64,000 nt of DNA from Romanomermis culicivorax (taxonomy: Eukaryota; Nematoda; Enoplea; Mermithida; Mermithidae). Position numbers and translations under genes: made by a program. The notes below the pieces were generated by a model. That model was not told the DNA's origin, did not search any database, and saw only the letters and a program-made list of their open reading frames with translations. The stretch is from NCBI GenBank assembly GCA_963922205.1, contig CAWUHX010000128.1, positions 248,001-312,000 on the forward strand. Direction: 5' to 3'. Positions 45,688 to 57,800 of the stretch are shown here, piece by piece (position 1 is the stretch's first letter; the number at the start of each line of letters is the position of its first letter).

Positions 45688-48600
45688 ATGCTTGTCAAGT
45701 CGATCTTTGTTCTATGGTTATTTGCCATTCAATTCGATGAAGGTAAGATATATTTCGAGAGCTTATTTGATGAAAATTTTACCATTAATTGTTCCAGGGT
45801 TAGGTTTATTATAGGTGAGAAACAGGTCATCTGAACTCAATTGTTGCAGTCAAAGCACGCCTTCAAAAATACTGCTCTCAGCTAGTGATGGACCGATGCA
45901 TCGGCCGATTGTTGCATTTTTTTGCCATCGGCCGATGTTTTGCCAAATAATCGGCCGATGGCTGATTGTTTGGCAACTTTTTTGCAGGTGCATATGCTTA
46001 AAAAACAGATTGTTCACATACATATTTTACAGTTACTTCAGTAAATACATTATTTTTGGATGAAAATAATTGTTTCAATGTCGGGCATATTTGCCCTGTG
46101 TTGCCATTGATGAACTAAATAATAAGAATTTGATAAGCTATGAATGGGATATTGTAGCTGTGGCGGTAAGAATATACTTTAATACATGTATAATGTATTC
46201 ACACCTTAGATAATTGTGTTTTGGCAGCTTATCAATTTGTTAAAATCTTTTGCAGAAACTGTAAAGATATATGAATCTAAAAACGCCTGTACTTCGGAGG
46301 AAATAGCTGAAGAAAAGTAAGCTAGATTTCGTACCTAAATTTTTTTGAAAAACATAAATTAAAGAATCGTATGATTAAGAATTTTACGCCGCCACTCAAT
46401 CCACAATTTCAACTTTCCTGGATTAAGTGCATTAAAGGAGGAATTGTCGGGAAAAACGAATCAATATTTTTATAGAAATGATAATCGGGCCCACTTTAAA
46501 CCCATTGAAGACAATAGACTTCATGCTTTGGCATCTGTACTAGATCCTTGATTTAAAAAGGATGGATAGAAATTTGAAATATAACACATATTGATCATAC
46601 AAATCAAAATTAAATAATTTAGGCTTTCTGTGATCCTCAAGCAGAAGACAAACCTAAACTAGCTTTGGCTAGAATGGTTGTCGATCAAAAACAACGAAAT
46701 CAACACTTTTCTGAAAATATGGTTCAAAAATTTGAATGAATCTTCAAACTCATTCTCCAAACTTTCTCAGTAAGCCACAATTAATACTAATGTAAATAAT
46801 TCAAGCATTTACACAAAACTGACCAATTTTAGGCATTATTTGGGCATTGCAAGTTCATCTGCAGATGAGCTGTAGGCCGAAAAATATGCAATGTCAACAT
46901 TTGAACGACCATAAGCCATTGCTTCAAAATACATAACTAGAATAATGGAAGAAAAATGCTGCAACAAAACCAGAATTAGCTAATGTGAGTCAAAATAGTG
47001 TGCAGTTGAAAATAAGTTTCATTATGAAAAAAATTTCTTTAGCTGCCATGAAATTTTTATCAGCTCTAATTGGGTCGGTAGCTAGTGAATGATCATTTTA
47101 AAAAGCAAAAGATGTCAGAAGTGGAAAAGATTGGATTCAATAGTGCAAAATGCTGAGATTGGATTCAATAGTGCAAACTGGAAAAACAAGCTGAAGTTGA
47201 AGAAGCTTCTAGTGAACTCAGCAATCAAAGTAAAGGTAGTACAACAGATGCCGTTGTTGATGACAAATTGGATAAATGAAATGGTAATTATTGAATGTTG
47301 AAAATATCAGTAGAACTTTGTGAATAATTCATAATAATTTTAGATTTATTACAGTGTAGCAACTTCAGGTTACATTTTGTACATGTTACAGCCGATGCAT
47401 CGGCAATCGGTCATCGGCCGATGGCAAATTTTTGGCCATCGGTCCATCACTACTCTCAGCTCACGTGTCTTGGCTTAAATTCAGGAAAGTATGATATTAA
47501 TCTCATAAAGAGAAATATTTCCCCAACACTGGTTCAGCAAGTTCGAGCCAATGGGGATGGGCCATGGCCAAAAGCCATTTTGAGAAACGGATCTTTCTTT
47601 CGCCTTTTTACAGAAGAGCTAAAATTTTTGGACATATTCCTGTGTTTAGCATCAGGTTTTAGTTTAGACGCATTCATGGAGGCATATGGGGCGTCTCTCT
47701 GAAAGTCAAATTACCTTATGACTACTTGGATACTTTTGAAAAGCTTAACGAAAAAAATCTGTCACCTCCTCAAGCATTTTAAAGTTCTTTAAGTAAGAAA
47801 TCAATTTCAAATGAAGATTATGAACTGTTTCAAAAGTATTGCACAGAGAATGAAATAAAAAATTTGAAAGATTTCTTTATTCTTCATAATCTTCCAGATG
47901 TAGTGCCCTTTCTTGAAGCTGTCACAGTTGTGACGACGCTTCACCTGAACCAGTTTGGAATCGATATTTATAGGGAAGCAATGTCTTTGCCAGGAGTCCC
48001 TGAAAAATACCTCTTTAAAAGCATTCCAGGCACCCAATCTGCCCTCTCTTCTGAAATTCGAAAGATCTTCACTCTTCAATAAAAGTCCCGTCTGAGGGGT
48101 GGGCTGGCAATGGTGATGACCCACGTGGCAATCAAGGACAAGGCATTTGTTAGAAATAATCTGGAAAAATTAGTAAAATCAATAATTGGTCCTGATTTCA
48201 ATGCACTATAGCTTCGGGCGGATTCAATGCCCACACCCAAACAGTGCTAAAAAAGTTTCTGTTGAGAGGTTAGAAAAGATGAGTCGGGAAAATGGCTCTT
48301 TCATTCCACAGCTCGGAAATAGCAAAGAAAAGTGCATAGGCCCTTGGTACTTACCCAAAGATGGTTTACTGGCACTGCCACAACTGCACTTTTAGTAAGC
48401 CTAATAAGCAAAAAGACAGCAATGAGGAGCATGCTGACGAAAAAGAATACTGCATAAAATCTTCAGGCTATAAACTGGTGACCGTCTGGAAGTTTGAAAA
48501 ATTTTAAAAATAGAATGCAGCCATTTATTTTCACTCCAAAAAAATTCTATATAATGTTCACCATCTGGAAGTGCCAATAGGAGAGCCAGTGCCAAAGTTA

Positions 48601-49962
48601 CTATAAACAAAGGACCCAAGCATGTCTAAATTCCTTCCGAAAATTTCAGTTTCAAAAATATGTCGACAAAAACCTTATGGAAAGATCAATTATGGATGGT
48701 TCTGTTTTTGGTTTTGCAAAAGTCAACTTTTCTACTCCAGACCATCTAAACGAAAAATATGCAGATTTTCTATCGATAATAAAACACGCAAAACTGGGCA
48801 GAGATGATGCTGGTAACTTCATGAAGGAGTATGCTGAAAAAACCAATCACCTACATAAAACAGCCAATGAAAAATCTGATCAGTAGTTTGATTTTATTTC
48901 CCGAGCTTATTTGATGAAAATTTTACCATTAATTGTTTAAGGACTATTGTCTGACATTCGTATTATTGGAAACTGTGATTATCTCGGGAATGACATTTCG
49001 AACGTAAATGTCACAACAGCCAACCATTGCTGGATTTTATGCTCAAATGACAACTCGTAATGATTGGAAAAATGTTTCATATGCATTTATCTTAATTCTT
49101 TCTTCCAGGTGCACACATTTCACATGGGTTCCAAATTCCTACTGGCAGAAACCAGCATGTTTCCTGAAATATGTGTCGAAAAAAGATGATGCAATCAAAA
49201 GTTTTAAAGACAATTTTGGGACTAGCTGCGGATTAATAATATCAAAATTTAAAAGTAACGCTGATTGAAATATGATTTCACTAATATCTAAAGTGTATTC
49301 TTGCAGTATCGTCCCATGGTGATATCCAAAGTGGCTGCGACTATCAAGGCATGGATGTTTCGAATGAAATTATTGACTCTGTCGAAATATGCAAAGATAA
49401 ATGTTCTAATGATAAATTGTAAGATATGCATTTGACGTTGTTCTTAATCCCTTACCTTTTATGTTTCAATTCAGATGCACTCATTTTACATGGGTTCCAA
49501 ATTGGAAAGGACGACAAAGCATGTGCTTTTTGAAATATGCAGCAACAAGAGATGAAGCAACGAAGAGCTTGAAAATCAATTTGGGGATGGAATGTGGTTT
49601 GATAAATAGCAAGTTTAGGGGTAAGTTCAAAAAATTTTGATTTGTTTCAGAATGATTGGCACAGAATTAGTAGTTTCAGCAAATTGTCTCACAAAATAAC
49701 TGTCTCGGAACGCAGCTTGCATCATGAAGGAAATATGAAATAAATTAATTATTCCAGGTCATCAGTAATTCTGTTTTTGATGATCATCTACCATTTTCTG
49801 ATGTTTGAAACTATTGAATTAAAATCTGCAGTAAAGAATTTAATACTTTCGTTTTAATTTAGAATTGTTGGAGAAGGGATGCATTTTATTTTGTATCATC
49901 CTTATTTTTCAGAAACACCACCCGCATACAATTACAGATACAACTTCGGTATTGGAAAATGA
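45688..49962 (+). CDS. Secreted protein with two PAN/Apple domains (complete, 207 aa)
   Basis: Six exons: 45688-45742, 48942-49056, 49109-49254, 49307-49418, 49475-49620, 49913-49962. They total 624 nt, with all GT-AG junctions in frame and a TGA stop. Exon 1 is a signal peptide (MLVKSIFVLWLFAIQFDEG). Exons 2-3 and 4-5 each encode one Apple domain split at the same place, directly before CTHFTWVPN: CDYLGNDISNVN…CWILCSNDNS|CTHFTWVPN…CFLKYV and CDYQGMDVSNEI…CKDKCSNDKL|CTHFTWVPN…CFLKYA. The last exon adds a Tyr/Asn-rich tail (PPAYNYRYNFGIGK). PAN/Apple modules bind proteins or glycans outside the cell; the specific role is unknown. The identical intron positions show duplication of a two-exon unit. 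Intron 1 (3.2 kb) is swollen by a polymerase pseudogene and a hAT element. Confidence 0.88.
45759..45793. repeat. 35-bp direct repeat, left copy
   Basis: GAGCTTATTTGATGAAAATT plus 15 further bases, identical to 48903-48937. It lies at the 5' side of intron 1 of the Apple gene and together with the right copy brackets the polymerase pseudogene. Confidence 0.9.
45794..48902 (+). pseudogene. Decayed protein-primed family B DNA polymerase (Polinton/Maverick-type or related)
   Basis: Broken, frameshifted pieces in order along the plus strand: LGLNSGKYDINLIKRNISP (about 47470), ELKFLDIFLCLASGFSLDAF, PDVVPFLEAV and IYREAMSLPGVPEKYLFK (47.9-48.0 kb), IIGPDFNAL (48.18 kb), WHCHNC-type segment (48.37 kb), and GFAKVNFSTPDHLNEKYADF (48.7 kb). 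These are hallmark stretches of eukaryotic protein-primed polymerases carried by large DNA transposons and related viruses. Stops and frameshifts are frequent and no partner genes (integrase, capsid) are seen. It is split by a hAT element at 45883-47452. Confidence 0.75.
45883..47452 (+). mobile_element. hAT element with TAGTGATGGACCGATGCATC ends
   Basis: 1,570 bp, ends TAGTGATGGACCG and CGGTCCATCACTA, rich in ATCGGCCGAT palindromes at both ends, perfect 8-bp duplication CTCTCAGC (45875-45882 and 47453-47460). The interior has decayed transposase, with a GSVASE-like remnant of the conserved C-terminal block near 47075. Confidence 0.9.
48903..48937. repeat. 35-bp direct repeat, right copy
   Basis: Identical to 45759-45793. 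It is followed at once by TTAAG, the acceptor used for Apple-gene exon 2, whereas the left copy is followed by CCAG. The diverging acceptors show that the right copy is the functional intron end. Confidence 0.9.
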
Positions 49963-50018
49963 GTACAAATTTATTTCAAACTAGATTGTCTTTCATTAGT
50001 GATTTTATGTTGTAATTG

Positions 50019-50024
50019 AATAAA
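50019..50024 (+). promoter_or_regulatory. Poly(A) signal of the Apple gene
   Basis: AATAAA 57 nt after the stop codon, in a segment also found (diverged) at 41683-41805. Confidence 0.6.
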
Positions 50025-50118
50025 CGCTTCTTTTCAGTATTTTTCATTCCTTATTTAAAAACCCAACTGGTGTCCCATAATTTGAGTAAATCGACACATG
50101 AAAAGTTTAGGAAAGGGT

Positions 50119-51180
50119 GTGGGTTAAGAAAGTGGGTTAAATTAGTTTTTAATATTTTAATATTTAATATGTTAATATTCAAGACATGATTTCTGGTAGG
50201 ATTTAACTTTCTTGTGATTATGTAAAAAATTGACCCCATCCAAAAATCACGCATTTGTGTAACCTAATGCCTTAGGAAGAACAAAATATGTATTTTGTTT
50301 GCAAATCGTAACTCGCATAGCTACAGTGAGACAAAAATGAAAATTCTCTATTTTTGAAATATGCTTCTTTCAACTCTTGCAGGTTAAGGTGCGTCAGATA
50401 CTGTCAGTAAATTAATCCTGTATTAGGCGAATAAAGGGGCTACAGTTTACCGTAGGATTCATTAGTGTAAAGAGCATATTAAGGGTACAACCAAGCCCGT
50501 AGGCAGGGGTGGTTGGGGGGGGGTCATGCCCTCAAATGTTTCACGTTTAAATAAAAGGCAAAGATTGGGATCTTTGGTTTTTTTTTCAAGTCAAGTCAGA
50601 AATGCCAATTTTACGGTAAATTGAGTGGAAAAAATGTGTTCCCCTCCCCCCGAAAAAATTCACGGCTACAGGCTTGGGTACAACAATGCTTGAAACATCA
50701 CATTTTGGATTCAAAAATTGCAACTTTCTACAAAAAACTTCTAAAGCTAAAACTGCTAAAGCTCAGGAGAATCAAAAATTTCCGTATGATAATTTATAAT
50801 AATTCACGATATCTTCTACCTGCTGACAACAAATAGCAAAAATTCATGCACTGCTAGGAAGGTGCACGACTTGGAGTTTGAATACCATCACATAATTGAA
50901 TTTTCTCAAAGTTGTGGGAGAATCATTGTGGGAGAATCACAATTTGTTAGATTTCAAAAATGAGATAATTGAACAAGTTTCCCATCCTGAATATTAAGAT
51001 GATTCTTATCTTGCATAGAAAAATAGAAAATGCTTACCTACAGTACTACAGTACTCCAAAGTTGGGAATTCTCACATTTTAGCTTTTTCGTCCATTTATG
51101 AGACTTCAGATGTCTCCTAGATCAGGCATAAAACAACCTTATGGTCGAGCTACAATATATGTGGAATACAATTCTTTGTG
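50119..51180. other. Intergenic, nothing recognised
   Basis: AT-rich, with a run of nine G at about 50516. A C-rich motif (TTCCCCTCCCCCCGAAAAAATTCAC) near 50640 suggests a MITE remnant, but its edges are not definable. Confidence 0.4.
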
Positions 51181-52110
51181 ATTCAGTATAAAAACGTTTT
51201 CCCTGTTTCAAATCAATATTCAAACATTTTTCCTAGAATCTTAGATCCTTGAATTTCAGCTCCTGATTCTAGAATTTTCGGAAAATTTAGGATGGGTATA
51301 AAATATTTTAGAAATGTCAAATCTGCATTTTTTGGATTTTTAGATAAATTTTTGAAAAAAATCGTAAAGCTCAGCTTTTGAAATGTATTATTTTGATGGA
51401 ATCAATTTTCAGTTGCCTTCAAAACAAAAAACATGATATTTAAAATCTCCCTCGTGCAAATCTCACTTCACCCATTTGTGAGAATCTTCCTCGATTCTAA
51501 ATTCTAGAATCAGGCTCTAGATTCTACACTATTCATTCTGATTTTGATAAACTAATGTTACAAAATACTAGAATTCTAGTTTAAGATTCAAATTTTTTTC
51601 CTAGAATCAAAAATTTTACCTCGGATTCGAGAATTTGGGATGTAAACTTTTGAATTTGTTCTTTACGTATTAAAATATCATTATCGTCTCTATGTTCTGA
51701 TATTCCGGGGTTATGTACTCTGAAATCTATTCTATATTTCAAGCATTTTGATACCAGAATTTACTGTTGTGTCGTTCATTATTCTAAACATTACACGTTC
51801 GATTATGGATTGCAAAATTTTCTCATGAAGTTAAAACTTTGACGCTATATTCGAGAATTTAGGGTCCATAAGATTCGAGGATTTTCATTTTAAAATTTTG
51901 ATCCTGAAATTAAGAATTTTGGACCTATACAACATTCTATCATTTCCTGTCAAGATTTACAACTTTAAGCTGAGAATCTAGGATTTTGTCTCAAATTCTA
52001 GAATTTAGTCTTTGAATTCTATAATTGGGGCTATAGACCTCAGGATTCGAATTTTTAGGTATCAAAAATTGATTCTAGGTTACAGTTCTTTGATTTCAAG
52101 TTTCAAATTT
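51180..52110. repeat. Degenerate TTCTAGAATTTTG repeat field, block 1
   Basis: Dozens of imperfect copies of CTAGAATTTTG / GATTCTAGAATTT on both strands, spaced irregularly at about 20-40 bp, without a clean array edge. Related blocks are at 53380-53780 and 61240-62580. Confidence 0.65.
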
Positions 52111-53379
52111 GGGTTCAATATTTTAAAACTTATTCGAACCAGCACAGGGTTCATACAAAGTTGGAGAACCAAAAATTCCCTATGTTTTCCAGGTTTTCCA
52201 CGTAATTTTTCCAGGTTTTTATAATGATGAAATATACAATCCTGAAGAAAAAGCCGAACAATAGAAACATATGGGAACTGAAGTATCATCAAAAACAGAG
52301 TACAAGATCAAAAAATTTATTTCAAATTATTGCGCAACCTAGCGCAGAAAAGTTTTTATTCCGAGGCCTCTAAAACATTGGAAAATTAATTTTTCAGCAC
52401 ATTCCTATGCAGCTACCAATGATCAATCGTGATCTTTTCACCATTTGATTGACGGAAGCATTAAAACATTTTTTTAACATTTTCGTATATCAAGAGCCAG
52501 TAATTTACCAATCATAATTATTTGTGATTGTTTTCAAACGTATAAACCATAAAAAAGTATGATAGATATTTTATTTCGGATATCGGTAATAAATGCCGGT
52601 GCTGAGCATCGGAAAAAATTTGGATTTTGATATTCTATGGCGTTGGAAAATGAATATTTTTAATATCTATTTCCTGTCTGAAAAGTCTAATTTTTTAGTG
52701 AATTCAACATGTTTTCAACTAAAATTCAAAAATTAGGCAAGCAGCAATTAATTGAATGGCTTTTTCAGACAGAAAAACCTCTGGTATTGTTCCACGCTTA
52801 ATCATTTTCCGAATGCAAAAAGTTATCTTCACGAAAGTCGAAAATTCTAAAGGACCACAGAACGATTTTGCGAAAATAATATAGAAAAATCTTATGTCCA
52901 TAAATTTTTAAGAGTCAATCATAATTTTTAGAAGCCATGGCTCCTAATTGGCCTAAAAAACCCTGGCCAGACTCGAATTTTTTTTGCTCGGAAATATGAA
53001 TGCTCTATATGGCCGAAAACATGTTGTGCATTAGTTTCCAATTTTCTGGTATAAATGAGGAGTTTTAATGTTTTCTCGAATATTACCCTTACAATCCAAT
53101 TGAAACGTTGACTTTGACATAATAATTTAGAGGCTAATTTACAAGTTGAAGTGTAAAAACTAAAAAAACGATCTCAAATACTCAATGATTTTAAGCAATT
53201 TCACTTTCAATGAGCATAGTTGAATAAGAAAACTCGCCGCAGCGCGGCGAAAAAATTTGACGATTTTGCTGTACTTTTTAACACAAAATATTCATTTTTT
53301 CACAAAATTCCCTGTGATTTCCAGGTTTTGCAGACCTGAGAAAAAAATCCGTGTGTTTTTCAGGTTGTGTAAGAACCCT
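52111..53379. other. Repeat-like intergenic DNA, no gene
   Basis: Includes hairpin variants (GCCGGTGCTGAGCATCGG at about 52596, CGCCGCAGCGCGGCG at 53234) followed by AAAAAATTTG, the same context as the ~1-kb hAT family. A short TCCAGGTTTT motif is repeated. No coding signal. Confidence 0.45.
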
Positions 53380-53780
53380 GCAGCATAAAAAATTTTGATT
53401 TTGGCTTCTGAAATTTTGGCTCATTCTGAAGTTTATTCTAAACTGTAAAATTTTTATGCTAGAATCTAAAATGTAGATTCGAAATTCTATAACATGGCCT
53501 TGACTCGAGTCTCTACAACTTTGATTTTTGACCCAACAATTTGCATTCTAGACTCTAAAAGTTTGACACGAGAATTCCTCACCCAGGTTCAGAAATTTGA
53601 TTCCCCAACTGTTGAAAATTACATTTCCAAGTGCATAATTGACTCTATTCCAGAATTGTGATCCTAAATCCTAAAATATCGAATTTTAAATCTAAATCTC
53701 AGGAATTTTTTACCTAATCTGGAATTTGGGTTCTAAATTCTAGAATCTAGTACTAGTTCTAGATCCTAGAAAAAGTGTCA
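53380..53780. repeat. Degenerate TTCTAGAATTTTG repeat field, block 2
   Basis: Same imperfect motif as block 1 (TTCTAGAATCTAG, TAGACTCTAAAAG), interspersed with CAGGTTTTGCAGACC-type sequence at its edge. Confidence 0.55.
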
Positions 53781-54164
53781 AATTTTGAAAGGTCATGATT
53801 CAAAAGGTGCAATGTCTATAAATCACGCTGAACTTTCAGATATAGTTGACTGTAAACTAACTTTTCACCCGTGCTCGACATTGACGTAAACTGCGGAATG
53901 GCGGCCGTGAAACAAAAATGATAACAAACGGCACGTGTAAAATGTAACGGGCGAGCGTCGATTCACATTTTTCCAGGTGTTCTTCCAAAGTTAAAATTTT
54001 GGCGAATTGAAATCTGTAGGGAGTTAAAAAATACGAGTGTAAAGTTTCAGTCTTTCGATCAAAAACTACTTTTGTTAGTTTTCATTTGAGTATCTATTAT
54101 ATTTCTGTTTTGTTCATTTTGTGCTGACTTTGATAATTTGATCAGCTTCTGATAGATAGTTGTA

Positions 54165-54490
54165 ATGCCTGCGTACGGCTGCGTTTTACTTGCGGCAGCT
54201 GCATTGCACTTGTGGATGGCTGGGTCCTGCTGCGTCTCAGTTGTGAATGGTTGTGTATCACTCGTGGAACGCATGCAGACTGTAGCATCTCACCTATGGA
54301 TCGCTGCGTCTGGCGGTGTCCCACTTGCAGCCAACTGTGTAACACTTCCGGATGGCTGTGTGTTACTCGCGAACCGCTACGTCTCACTCGCAGACAGCTG
54401 TGTCTCACACACAGGCAGCTGCGTTACACTCTCGGGCGGCTGCGTCTCACCCGTAGATGGCTGCGTCTCGCATGTGCACTGCTGGCTTTA
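54165..54490. repeat. GC-rich minisatellite, 21-bp unit, ~15 copies
   Basis: Units of the form GCTGCGTCTCACTCGTGGATG repeat head to tail with moderate divergence. It contrasts sharply with the AT-rich surroundings. The 21-bp period keeps frames open on both strands, which explains the long overlapping ORFs here; they lack codon bias, start context and domains. Confidence 0.85.
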
Positions 54491-54599
54491 CTTGCGGACA
54501 ACTGTGTCTCACTTTCTCTGCACTGTTGCACAGTCCAGCTAGGCAGAGCTCTCATAGTCCATCTGTGCGGAGCTGCCATAGTTAGACTAGGCCAGTGGC

Positions 54600-54860
54600 A
54601 AAAGTGACTGCATGGCGGAAACGACCCGGTGTGATAATGATCTAGCGGTGTGAATGATCTGATGGTGGAAATGAGCCAGTGGTGGAGGTGATCCGGTGGC
54701 AGAAATGATGGGGTGGTGGAAGTGACCGGGTGGCAGAAATGACCTGGTGGTGGAAACGACGCGGTGGCGGTAGTGACCCGCTGGCTGAAATGTCCTGGTG
54801 GAAGAAAAGACCGGGTGGTGCAAGTGATGCGGTAGTGGAAATGACCCAGTGGTGGTGGTG
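54600..54860. repeat. GC-rich minisatellite, 17-bp unit, ~15 copies
   Basis: Units such as TGGCAGAAATGACCTGG and TGGTGGAAACGACGCGG repeat head to tail. The 17-bp period cannot encode a regular protein repeat. It starts about 110 bp after the 21-bp array. Confidence 0.85.
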
Positions 54861-57800
54861 AGCCTTTGGCCACACCAAACAAGCTCAGACACGCTAGCAC
54901 TCCATCCACATGGAACCCTTCGTGGTCATGTGACCACATATATAGTTGAGGATAACTTGTTCCGCCTATCCTTGACCATTGTTGGCCAGCGTGGTCAAAT
55001 GACCACATGCACCTTCTCCTAGAATTTATGTATGCAGTCCCGTGGGCATGATTGCATAGTGCTTGAAAAAGATGCAGCAAAAAACTATATGCAAAAAATT
55101 ATTTTTTTGGAACCATAAACTTTAGATAACAAAATTGTGAAAATTTGGAGGTTTTCAGGAGTTTAAGCTACGATATGATTGGATTGAGGCCATATTTTCA
55201 AGACAGAAGAAAAGTGTAATCTGAAGCACACCGGGTAGATCCATGGAGGGAAGTATCGAGCTCGAGGTGGCTACACTCAATGTGGGACATGCCGGAACTA
55301 GAAGCCCCCAAAAGGCTGTTTCGCAAGTGTTTCTGGAGCATCACCTATACATGCACGTGGCGGGGTTTGGGGTTTTTGACAACCAGCACACTTTGATTAA
55401 CCCTCAGTTGATTTCTAATGACCTCCAGTAGATTTCACTCCCTTTTTGTGGAAATGAACATTATTTTTCAAAAAAGGTTAATTTTCTACCTTATGCTTTT
55501 TCATTTAAAAAAACTTTACCAATTTCAGGGAGAATGTGAAATTCATAACGCGAAGAACGAAACAATTTTGTTTCGGTAAAAACGCCGTTGAAATGAGGAG
55601 TACACAGACGTTGGAGTAAGCAGTACTGCAAAATGTGCTGAACGTTCCATATTTTGATTTTTCTTCACGGGGAAAATTGACGTTGAATTTCAAATTTCAA
55701 ATTTTCAAATTACATACGGTCCATTCGTTTGAACTTGAAATCTTAATATAAATTAATTGATTATAAATAATCAGAATCTGATATTTTTGAGATGGAGTAT
55801 TTTTTCACCGTATTTAAATCTGCGTACATAATTCTGGCACAATCGAAATATTTGGAACTAAAAACGTGTAATAGGAAGCCATAGTAGCCGACTCTAGCAT
55901 AGAAATTGAAAATTTTAAATCGTTGATTTTCAGAAAGCTTAAATTAACAAACTTAAGTTGTACATTATAGAAGAAAAACTAATCGATATGCGATGTAATC
56001 AAACGATATCTAAAATTTTCATCGGCGGTAAAGAATTTTGCATCGCTAAATCGCATTTGATTACACAATTAATCGAATTGAGATCATTTTGGATGAACAT
56101 TGAATCTTCAGTCAAGATAAGAGAGTAATTAATTGGTCTAAAAAGTTAATCCTTCCATTCAATAAATAAGTTATAAACAGTCATCCGAAAAATAAGCAAA
56201 TTTTAGAATGCAGTCATTCTTAAATTTTCAAAGAGAAATATTTGGCTTTGATAGTGTGAAATCACATGAATTATTGAGCCAAGGAGGGCCATTCTTAGAG
56301 GTGGGCGTGAACTGGGCGGCCAGCCGGGGCCGCTAAAAATCTTTTAAGGCATTCTTGAAGAATGTTTTTTGTAGAGGCTCTTGGTACAATTTTACATTCT
56401 TGTATGCAAACAGTACTTCACAAACATATTTTTGGTGCCAGTTTGATAATTTTTTTGCTCTTGGCAGAGCATCCAGCAGCCTGGGAAACCTGGAAAAGTC
56501 AGCAAATTTCGATTTGACTGGTTATGTAGTTATTTTCATCGCATGATAAGCCAAATTTTCATTTTAAAAGTTCAAACCCCCAAAACTATCCCTGCACTTC
56601 GCACCGTTTTTAAGCTCCAGTATCATAATTTATCTGCCTTTGACTAAAGTGCACATAAGAAGAATCATTACTCAATCAACATTTTTTTACTGGAGCTCGG
56701 CTCTAATTAATATTCCATGTTTTCAGAAGACTAATTGGAATTTCAACTTTTCTGCTGATATTATTATGCTTGTCAACTTCATGATTGTTATAACGTTATC
56801 ATTTATGAATATTAGGGAACACTTTTGAAGCTACAGTTACTATGGTTACAATGTGCAGATAGCCGGTAATGCAATGAGATTTCCTGTTCTGATTGAAGCT
56901 AAAGCTAAAGCATAATCCTTCCATGAGAAATGCTTAGTATGACAATTTCTTTGTCCGTGATGAAATTGACACAAATATCGGAGAACTCATTTTTCTTGGT
57001 TTTTAAAATTTTCCATATTAGTTACAGTGCACTGAGAAAGTGTCTTCAAAAATATATAGCAGCAACATTTCATATAAGAATCTCATGCATGGCTGTGAAT
57101 GGTCATAAAAGCTAGTGACAATTTCTGTTTGTCTGAAATCAGTTTTTGCTACAGCTTTAAATACCCGATTATTTTTCAAGAACAGAGTCGTCGTTTCGAA
57201 TGTTGACTGTTTTGCCTATAGAGGAGAATTTTCCGGTATCACTTTTAGTTTCAGATTGTTTCCTGATCATGTGTTTGACTGCATGATGGCGTAGAAGTCT
57301 TCCTTCTTCAAATCATGTTTTCCAAAAAGATATTTTATATGACATGACGGTATCATTTAAGACCCTCTTTTTCTCAAGATATCTAGTTTCAGAACAGCAT
57401 TCTTCCAGGATAACATTAATCCAGTAAGTTTCAAAGCTTGCTCTGCGCAATATTTTTCTATTCTATTAACCATTAGGTAATGACAGATTTCACTGAAATT
57501 CTGATGACCGTTTAGCCACTAGATTCCGATTAGACTATGTTTTAGATACACTACTGAGAATGCTAATACATAAGTATTAATCATTCTAGCTCCTACACAA
57601 ACATGAGCTTTTTGAGCAGTAACGTGTTTTAAGAGTATCTTTTCTATTCGGGAAAAAGTTTGGGTACTTTGCAGTCTGCACATTTTTTGAATGTGCGTCG
57701 CAACACAGAAATTCCAAAATTGTGTAAAGCATCTGTTTTTTCCATACTGCTCTTCTATGTGACAACTGAAATTAAATTATCGAATACAGAAAAAAATTTA

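Noticed and set aside
54165..54860. CRISPR-like array
   Set aside because: Units are contiguous and diverged, with no unique spacers, in a eukaryotic context. They are minisatellites.
54424..55080. 218-aa minus-strand ORF and overlapping plus-strand ORFs of 125-131 aa
   Set aside because: They read through the 21-bp and 17-bp minisatellites. Length comes from repeat periodicity; there are no domains, and several frames are open at once.
55243..55431. Plus-strand ORF of 62 aa
   Set aside because: Overlaps a CAGCAGATTT-type MITE fragment and shows no codon bias.
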